The position numbers were made by a program, and so were the translations under genes. The notes beneath the pieces were generated by a model. The model worked only from the letters and a program-made list of their open reading frames with translations. It had not been told where the DNA came from and made no database searches. Below are positions 4,961 to 9,710 of a stretch of DNA of 9,710 nt, piece after piece. The DNA comes from Deltaproteobacteria bacterium. Lineage in GTDB: Bacteria > Myxococcota_A > Polyangia > JAAYKL01. The stretch lies in the NCBI GenBank assembly GCA_011389755.1, contig JAABTR010000353.1, positions 1 to 9,710 of the forward strand, given 5' to 3'. The stretch's first letter is position 1; every line of letters begins with the position of its first letter.

Positions 4961-7834
4961 ATGGAACGCATCCTCGACCAGCTCCTCGAACACATCCGTG
5001 CCCATTCGTCTCCCCGCTCCGGGTGCGAAGAGCTGTTCACCGCTTTGAGCGCGGCCACTCAAGACGCCATCCTCATCGTCTCGAGCGACGGGCGGCTTTG
5101 CTACTGGAACCAGGCGGCTGTTGAGATATTTGGATACGAACCCGAAGAGGTCTTGGGCAAAAGCATCAGCCGGCTTCTAGCGCTGGAGCCCGTGGACCGC
5201 GCTCTGGGAGAAGGCTTCACCGACCTCAAGAAGACTCGGGACGGTCACCTCATCGGCCGCACCGGGGAGCTCTGCGCGACGCGCAAGGACGGCCAAAACT
5301 TTTCCCTGGAGATGGCGCTCTGCGCTCTGGAGGTGTCCGGCGGGTCGTACTCGGTGGCCATCGTCAGCGACACCACCTTGCACCGCGAGACCCAAAAAGC
5401 GCTGCAGCTCTCCAAGGCTCAGGCAGAACAGGTCAACGCCGAGCTCGAAGAGGCCATCGGCCGCGCCAACCACCTCGCCCTCGAGGCCGACCGCGCGAAC
5501 AGGGCCAAGAGCGCCTTTTTGGCAAACATGAGCCACGAGATCCGCACGCCGATGAACGCGATCGTCGGGTTCACCGAGATGCTCTTGGACAACGAGCTGA
5601 CCGATGAGCAGCGCAGCTCCCTCGAGATGATATCGGACGGCGTGGACACCTTGGTGGCCCTCGTGGACGACATCCTCGATCTCTCGAAAATAGAGGCCGG
5701 ACGGATGGACCTCGAAGAGGTGCCGTTCGACCTGGAGAACCTGGTCTTTCAGACCTTGGAGATGATCCGCGCCCAGCTCGGCCGCGCCGATGTGGAGCTG
5801 CTGTGCGACATCGACCCCCCGGGCACCATGCTGCGCGGGGATCCCACCCGGCTCAGGCAAATCCTGCTCAACCTCCTGAGCAACGCGGTCAAGTTCACAA
5901 AGGAAGGTGAGATCGTGGTGCGCGTCGGCCCGAAAGGGCCTCCCCGGGGCGATCGGCTACCCGTGGTCTTCGAGGTGCAAGACACCGGCATCGGCATCGA
6001 CCAAGCCCGTCTCGACTCGATCTTCGAGCCCTTCTCCCAAGCCGACTGCTCGATCTCCCGCAACTTCGGGGGGACCGGCCTGGGGCTCGCCATCACCCGC
6101 AAGCTGGTCCAGCTCATGGGCGGCGAGATCGCCGTCACGAGCGCGCCGCAGCGCGGCTCGACGTTTCGTTTCGAGATACTGCTGGGGCGCCATCAATCCA
6201 ACCGGCTCCCCGCACAACCTCCGTCACACCCCAGCTTGGCGCACGGCGCCCGAATACTCGTCGTCGACGACAACGCCTCGGCCCGCGACGTCATGAAACG
6301 CTACCTGGAAAGACTCGAGACGCGCCCCAGCTTCGCCGAGGACCTCCCACAGGCCGCGGCGCAGCTTCGAGACGAATCATTCGACGTCGTCATCGCGAAA
6401 ATCAACGTCAGCGACGCCTCCCCCGACGAGATCGCCCAGGAGCTTTTAAAAAATTCCCGCGGCGACGCGCCGGAAATCATCGCCCTGTCCGACCAGCCCC
6501 GGGCTTTGAGCCCCCTGCACCGCCGGTTAGAGCCCTACTGCGGTTACCTGACCAAGCCGTTTCGCCTCTCGGATGTGGCAGGGAGCATCGACGCCGCCCT
6601 GGGTAAAGACCTGGGCAAAGGGCCAAAAAAACAGGCGCCCGGGTCGTACCACCGAGGCACCCGAGCTCAAGTGCGCATCTTGCTCGGAGAAGATCACGCG
6701 GTCAGCCAGCAGATGATGCAGCGCATGCTGCTGCAGCTGGGACACGACGTGGAGATAGCCGAGGACGGCGTGGACTGTCTCCAAAAAGCCCGCGACAAAA
6801 CCTACGATCTCATCCTGCTCGACATACAGATGCCGCGGATGTCCGGGATCGAGGTGGCCGAGACGCTCCGCGCACAAGGGAACGACACCCCGATCTTCGC
6901 GCTGACGGCCAACGCCATGAAAAGCGATCGGGAGCGCTGCTTGGAAGCCGGCATGAACGACTACATCTCCAAACCGGTCAAGCGCCACGTCCTGCAGACC
7001 CTGATGAAGCGGCATCTCGGCGTCTCCAGCACGCTGCGTCAGACCCGGGTGACCCGGCTGGCGGCGATCTCTTCGGATCCGGAGCGTCTCGGCCTCATGG
7101 GCGCCGCTGCTTGCTGCATACCGTCGGCGTCCGTACAGACGGCGGTCAGCGCCATCGAAGCCTATATCAACATCGGGGCTCATTTACCCGACATCGCCGT
7201 CATCGACACAGACAGCGCGGGGGTCGATGTCCCTGCTCTGGTCACCCAGCTGGACAAGAGCGACCGCTACCACAGCGTCAAATTGGTCCTCTTGGGCGAG
7301 GAGGCGTCCCTGCGCCGGATGACCGCCATGGTCGACAGCGACCGCTTTATCGAGACCATCGCCACCCCCCTCGAGCCCGACGCCATCACCCGCGCGATCA
7401 AGGACATCGTCGAAAACGCGGGCAACTTCGGCAGGAAACCCGCTGTCACCTACGCGTCTCCTTACCGGGCCCCCGCCTCAAAAAGCGGCACACTCGCGAG
7501 CTTCCCCGTCCGAGTCGACGCCATCGCCAGGTCTTTGGAGCTGACCACCGAAGAGACGCTGACTCTCCTGCGCTCTTTTGTGAGCCACAACGGCCCCAAG
7601 ATCGCCGAGCTTTTTCGAGCCGCCCGCGACGGCGACACGGCTTGCCTGAGATCGGGGGCGCATCTCATCTTGGGCAGCGCGGTCAATCTGCGCCTTGAAC
7701 GTCTCGGCGAGATCGCCCGCCGCATCGAAGATCGCGCTCATGGGGAGGATATCATCGGCATCGAGCACGACCTCGACGAGCTCGGCATCGCCTTCGAGGC
7801 GATCCTTCGGATCACCGGGAGACAAGACAATTGA
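4961..7834 (+). CDS. Soluble hybrid sensor histidine kinase, PAS-HisKA-HATPase-REC-REC-REC-HPt
   Basis: 957 residues with no membrane span, so a cytoplasmic phosphorelay kinase. Order: PAS sensor (about 20-140, with AILIVSSDGRLCYWN and the FGYEPEEVLG helix); coiled-coil linker (about 143-185); HisKA with phospho-acceptor H192 in SHEIRTPMN; HATPase_c with N308 in the N box, D341-T-G-I-G and the G2 box FGGTGLGL (369-376). Receiver 1 (about 431-545) keeps D436-D437 and K532, but the phospho-Asp position holds K480, so it should not be phosphorylated. Receiver 2 (about 571-690) is intact: E577-D578, D621, T649, K671. A third receiver-like domain (about 697-815) keeps an Asp (D749) but has Ser-Ser for the acidic pair and T802 for the Lys. 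The C-terminal HPt (about 835-955) has its His at 901 in AHLILGSA, with Leu replacing the usual Lys three residues on. The likely relay is H192 to D621 to H901, then an unknown regulator elsewhere. It probably shares a transcript with the lipoprotein gene and is convergent with the epimerase. Confidence 0.93.
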   Translation: MERILDQLLEHIRAHSSPRSGCEELFTALSAATQDAILIVSSDGRLCYWNQAAVEIFGYEPEEVLGKSISRLLALEPVDRALGEGFTDLKKTRDGHLIGRTGELCATRKDGQNFSLEMALCALEVSGGSYSVAIVSDTTLHRETQKALQLSKAQAEQVNAELEEAIGRANHLALEADRANRAKSAFLANMSHEIRTPMNAIVGFTEMLLDNELTDEQRSSLEMISDGVDTLVALVDDILDLSKIEAGRMDLEEVPFDLENLVFQTLEMIRAQLGRADVELLCDIDPPGTMLRGDPTRLRQILLNLLSNAVKFTKEGEIVVRVGPKGPPRGDRLPVVFEVQDTGIGIDQARLDSIFEPFSQADCSISRNFGGTGLGLAITRKLVQLMGGEIAVTSAPQRGSTFRFEILLGRHQSNRLPAQPPSHPSLAHGARILVVDDNASARDVMKRYLERLETRPSFAEDLPQAAAQLRDESFDVVIAKINVSDASPDEIAQELLKNSRGDAPEIIALSDQPRALSPLHRRLEPYCGYLTKPFRLSDVAGSIDAALGKDLGKGPKKQAPGSYHRGTRAQVRILLGEDHAVSQQMMQRMLLQLGHDVEIAEDGVDCLQKARDKTYDLILLDIQMPRMSGIEVAETLRAQGNDTPIFALTANAMKSDRERCLEAGMNDYISKPVKRHVLQTLMKRHLGVSSTLRQTRVTRLAAISSDPERLGLMGAAACCIPSASVQTAVSAIEAYINIGAHLPDIAVIDTDSAGVDVPALVTQLDKSDRYHSVKLVLLGEEASLRRMTAMVDSDRFIETIATPLEPDAITRAIKDIVENAGNFGRKPAVTYASPYRAPASKSGTLASFPVRVDAIARSLELTTEETLTLLRSFVSHNGPKIAELFRAARDGDTACLRSGAHLILGSAVNLRLERLGEIARRIEDRAHGEDIIGIEHDLDELGIAFEAILRITGRQDN

Positions 7835-7849
7835 TGCGGAGCTCGTGAA

Positions 7850-8782
7850 TCAAGCGCCTTCTTGGCGAAACCACGCGATGGTCTCTTCGAGCCCCGCGCG
7901 AAGCGGCGTCTCCACTTTGGCGCCCAGGGTACCCAGAATGTGCGGTGAGTGAATGCTCGAGCGCTGCTGCTCTCCGGGGCGGGGCTCTTCGAAGATCGGG
8001 TCGATATCGGCCTTGATGATGTCGCGCATCGTCGAAAAGAGCTCCTCGACCGAGGTCTCTCGCCCCGTGCCCACGTTGGCGAGCACATAGCCGTCAGCGC
8101 CCAGCCCCGCCAGGTTGGCGCGGACCACATCCGCCACGTAGACGTAGTCCCGCGTGATGGAGCCATCTCCGAAGATCAGCGGCCGCTCGCCGCCAAGCAG
8201 CTTGCGAGAGAAGATGGCGACCACGCCGGCCTCGCCGTGGGGATTTTGCCGCGGACCATACACGTTGGCGTATCGAAGACACGTGACGTCGAGACCGTAC
8301 TGTTTGTGATAGAAAAACAAGTACTTCTCAGAGGCCAGCTTGGCGATCCCGTAGGGCGATATGGGCCAGGTGGCGTGCTGTTCGTCCGCCGGATAGACGT
8401 CCTGTTCCCCGTAGATGGCGCCGCCGGTCGACGAGAAGACAACCTTGCGAAGCCCACTCTTGCGCCCGGCCTCCAAAAGATTGAGCATCCCGCGCAGGTT
8501 TACGTCGGCATCGAACGACGGATCGTAGACGCTCTTGCGCACGTCCATCTGGGCGGCCAGGTGAAACATCGCCTGTGGCCGCACCTCTTCCACGATGCGC
8601 GCCGCGTCTTCGCTGCGGATGTCCACCTCATGAAATTCGGCTTTTTCGGGGATGTTCTGCCTTCGCCCGGTGGCTAGGTTGTCGAGGATCACCACGCGGT
8701 GACCGCCGGCAATGAGCGCGTCCGCGACGTGACTCCCTATGAAACCGGCTCCGCCTGTTACGATGACCTTCATCTTTTCCAT
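7850..8782 (-). CDS. NAD-dependent sugar-nucleotide epimerase/dehydratase (extended SDR, UDP-glucose 4-epimerase-like)
   Basis: 310 residues, normal size for GalE/WbpP-type extended SDRs. The N-terminal Rossmann motif TGGAGFIGSH has G10, G13 and G16; D34 in VILDNLATG should bind the adenosine ribose and so favours NAD over NADP. HLAAQMDVRKS (74-84), FSSTGGAIYG (116-125) and the catalytic Y144-x3-K148 in SPYGIAK follow, with RYANVYGPRQ (170-179) and GDGSITRDYVYVADV (205-219) shaping the sugar-nucleotide pocket. The best guess is interconversion of a UDP-hexose or UDP-HexNAc at C4 in the cytoplasm, supplying donors to the nearby glycosyltransferases; a uronate epimerase or a dehydratase cannot be excluded. 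I chose ATG 8782 because the glycine loop then starts ten residues in and CTCCC (minus-strand GGGAG, 8792-8796) lies nine bases upstream. The open frame reaches 8920, but that 46-residue extension is basic, unlike the family, and crosses the likely promoter. Its stop lies 15 bp from the kinase stop. Confidence 0.93.
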   Translation of the reverse strand: MEKMKVIVTGGAGFIGSHVADALIAGGHRVVILDNLATGRRQNIPEKAEFHEVDIRSEDAARIVEEVRPQAMFHLAAQMDVRKSVYDPSFDADVNLRGMLNLLEAGRKSGLRKVVFSSTGGAIYGEQDVYPADEQHATWPISPYGIAKLASEKYLFFYHKQYGLDVTCLRYANVYGPRQNPHGEAGVVAIFSRKLLGGERPLIFGDGSITRDYVYVADVVRANLAGLGADGYVLANVGTGRETSVEELFSTMRDIIKADIDPIFEEPRPGEQQRSSIHSPHILGTLGAKVETPLRAGLEETIAWFRQEGA

Positions 8783-8881
8783 ATCGTACCGCTCCCTTTT
8801 TTTCTTTTGACCCGCAAACCGTGTCTTTGAGCGACGGATCCACTCTACCATGTGTCCGATGACGTCCGCGCGCCAGCCCCT

Positions 8882-8910
8882 GCTATACCCTCGAACTCCA
8901 CTTTGCTCAA
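8882..8910 (-). promoter_or_regulatory. Candidate sigma70-type promoter for the epimerase gene
   Basis: On the minus strand TTGAGC (8905-8910) and TATAGC (8882-8887) are separated by exactly 17 bp, each matching four of six consensus bases. Transcription would start near 8875 and leave a leader of about 90 nt before ATG 8782. This is by-eye matching in a lineage whose sigma preferences are unknown. Confidence 0.45.
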
Positions 8911-9041
8911 TCGCCGACACGTAAAATCGAGCGGGACCTTTTTGTCACCCGCCGGGCAAATCGAACTTCGCGAGCGAGGCACTAGCCATTTCGAAGCAGC
9001 GTGATCATCTTTTTCTCGACCTTCAACACACAACGATCCAC

Positions 9042-9060
9042 AGGCGGCAAGAGACCGCCT
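9042..9060 (+). other. Small hairpin in the leader of the asparagine synthetase-like gene
   Basis: AGGCGG (9042-9047) and CCGCCT (9055-9060) form a perfect GC-rich 6-bp stem with a seven-base loop. It ends nineteen bases before ATG 9080, just ahead of the purine-rich ribosome site (GAGGACGGGA, 9063-9072). It is followed only by TTG, so it is a poor terminator. It could stabilise the leader RNA, be an operator, or be chance. Confidence 0.35.
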
Positions 9061-9079
9061 TTGAGGACGGGACGATAAC

Positions 9080-9710
9080 ATGTGCGGAATAGCCGGCATC
9101 ATGAAGCTCGGGTCCGGTCGCTCGCCAACCCGGCCGGAGCTCGCCGCGATGATCTCGCAGCTGAGTCACCGGGGCCCGGACGGCACCGGCTACTACTGCG
9201 ACGAACGCGTGGGGCTCGGTCATGCTCGCTTGAGCATCATCGACCTCGCCGGCGGAAGCCAGCCCATCTCCAATGAAGACGGCACCGTCTGGGTCATCTT
9301 CAACGGCGAGATCTTCAACTATCTCGAGCTGAGAGCCGATCTCAAGCGTCTCGGTCACGTCTTTTCGACGAAATCCGACACGGAGGTGATCGCGCATTTG
9401 TATGAGGAGCGCGGCGTCGACTTCGTGCACGAGCTCAACGGCCAATTCGCCATCGCGCTTTGGGACGTTCCTAAAAAGGAGCTGCTCCTCGTGCGGGACC
9501 GTCCGGGCATCGCGCCGCTCTACTACACCCGACAAGGGGGACGCCTGCTGTTCGGCTCCGAGGTCAAGGCGCTCACCCCCCTCTTCGAGTCAGCGCCCCG
9601 GGCCGATCTGCAGGCCCTCGAGCAGCTGATGACCTTTTGGGCGCCGGTGAGCCCGGCGTGTATGTTCCAAGACGTCTTTGAGGTCTCTCCGGGCCACATG
9701 CTGCGCGTGC
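9080..9710 (+). CDS. Asparagine synthetase (glutamine-hydrolysing)/AsnB-type amidotransferase, N-terminal part
   Basis: 210 codons are visible before the window edge, about one third of a usual AsnB (roughly 600-650 residues). The start is firm: after Met removal C2 in MCGIAGI is the N-terminal nucleophile of class II glutamine amidotransferases. Other glutaminase residues are in place: R50 in GHARLSIID, SHRGPDG (29-35), N75-G76-E77 in FNGEIFN, and D100 in KSDTEV. This domain releases ammonia from glutamine for the C-terminal synthetase domain, which is off-window. The motif usually read RDRFGxKPLYY is RDRPGIAPLYY here (139-149), with Pro142 and Ala145 replacing Phe and Lys. AsnB-like proteins are common in exopolysaccharide and O-antigen clusters, including exosortase-associated ones, where they may amidate sugar acids rather than make asparagine; the neighbouring glycosyltransferases and epimerase favour that reading but do not prove it. 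GGGA (9069-9072) seven bases upstream is the probable ribosome site. Confidence 0.92.
   Translation, partial: MCGIAGIMKLGSGRSPTRPELAAMISQLSHRGPDGTGYYCDERVGLGHARLSIIDLAGGSQPISNEDGTVWVIFNGEIFNYLELRADLKRLGHVFSTKSDTEVIAHLYEERGVDFVHELNGQFAIALWDVPKKELLLVRDRPGIAPLYYTRQGGRLLFGSEVKALTPLFESAPRADLQALEQLMTFWAPVSPACMFQDVFEVSPGHMLRV

Larger units (their letters stand above)
8783..9079. other. Divergent intergenic region between epimerase and asparagine synthetase-like gene
   Basis: 297 bp between two divergent start codons, with no credible gene. It is more AT-rich than its flanks, with T-runs near 8797-8803 and 9009-9014. It holds a minus-strand promoter candidate, a small hairpin near the right end and ribosome sites for both genes. 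On the plus strand TTGTCA at 8942-8947 looks like a -35 box, but nothing resembling a -10 sits 15-19 bp downstream, so the right-hand gene's promoter is not identified. Confidence 0.7.

Noticed and set aside
6527..7183. 218-codon minus-strand open frame inside the kinase
   Set aside because: It is antisense to receiver 2, which has all its conserved residues on the plus strand.
7801..7813. GATCC-TTC-GGATC hairpin near the kinase stop as a terminator
   Set aside because: It is a five-pair stem inside the coding sequence with no following T-run, so it is too weak to call a terminator.
7949..8677. 242-codon open frame on the plus strand opposite the epimerase
   Set aside because: It is antisense to a well-supported SDR epimerase with all catalytic motifs; no ribosome site or family resemblance was seen.
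8903..8927. Plus-strand TTGCTC and TAAAAT as a promoter for the amidotransferase
   Set aside because: The spacer is only 13 bp, outside the usual 16-18 range, and the start would be about 150 bp upstream of the gene.
9023..9535. 170-codon minus-strand open frame overlapping the amidotransferase
   Set aside because: The plus strand carries an intact class II amidotransferase N-terminus here; the minus frame is its shadow.

Overview
The window is GC-rich, densely coding DNA. A lipobox-bearing export signal points to a Gram-negative bacterium with a large genome. The mix of polysaccharide-assembly genes, a large glycoside-hydrolase-like lipoprotein and a multi-receiver hybrid kinase would suit a deltaproteobacterial/Myxococcota-type or planctomycete-like lineage. 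That placement is inference only, because there is no rRNA or other marker gene here.

Layout: (1) Positions 1-1374, minus strand: two GT4-type glycosyltransferases in tandem. The upstream one (256-1374) is complete. The downstream one runs off the left edge, so only its N-terminal quarter or so is seen. (2) 1375-1457: short divergent intergenic region with an inverted repeat. (3) 1458-7834, plus strand: a probable two-gene operon. The first gene encodes a 1156-residue predicted lipoprotein with several beta-sandwich/carbohydrate-binding-like modules, an inserted four-cysteine zinc ribbon and a C-terminal GH123/DUF4091-like barrel. The second, 32 bp downstream, encodes a 957-residue soluble hybrid histidine kinase (PAS-HisKA-HATPase-REC-REC-REC-HPt) in which two of the three receivers are degenerate. 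(4) 7850-8782, minus strand: an NAD-dependent sugar-nucleotide epimerase/dehydratase convergent with the kinase. (5) 8783-9079: a divergent regulatory region with a plausible sigma70-type promoter for the epimerase and a small hairpin before the next gene. (6) 9080 to the right edge, plus strand: the glutaminase half of an AsnB-type asparagine synthetase/amidotransferase, cut by the window end.

Taken together this looks like part of an exopolysaccharide or O-antigen-like biosynthesis cluster. Two glycosyltransferases, a nucleotide-sugar epimerase and an AsnB-like amidotransferase are typical members. The unusual part is the central operon, which pairs a GH123-like cell-envelope lipoprotein with a cytoplasmic phosphorelay kinase. 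The lipoprotein could trim or bind an amino-sugar-containing polymer and the kinase could tune the cluster, but no output regulator lies in the window and that link is inference. No tRNA, rRNA, CRISPR array, insertion sequence or long repeat was seen.
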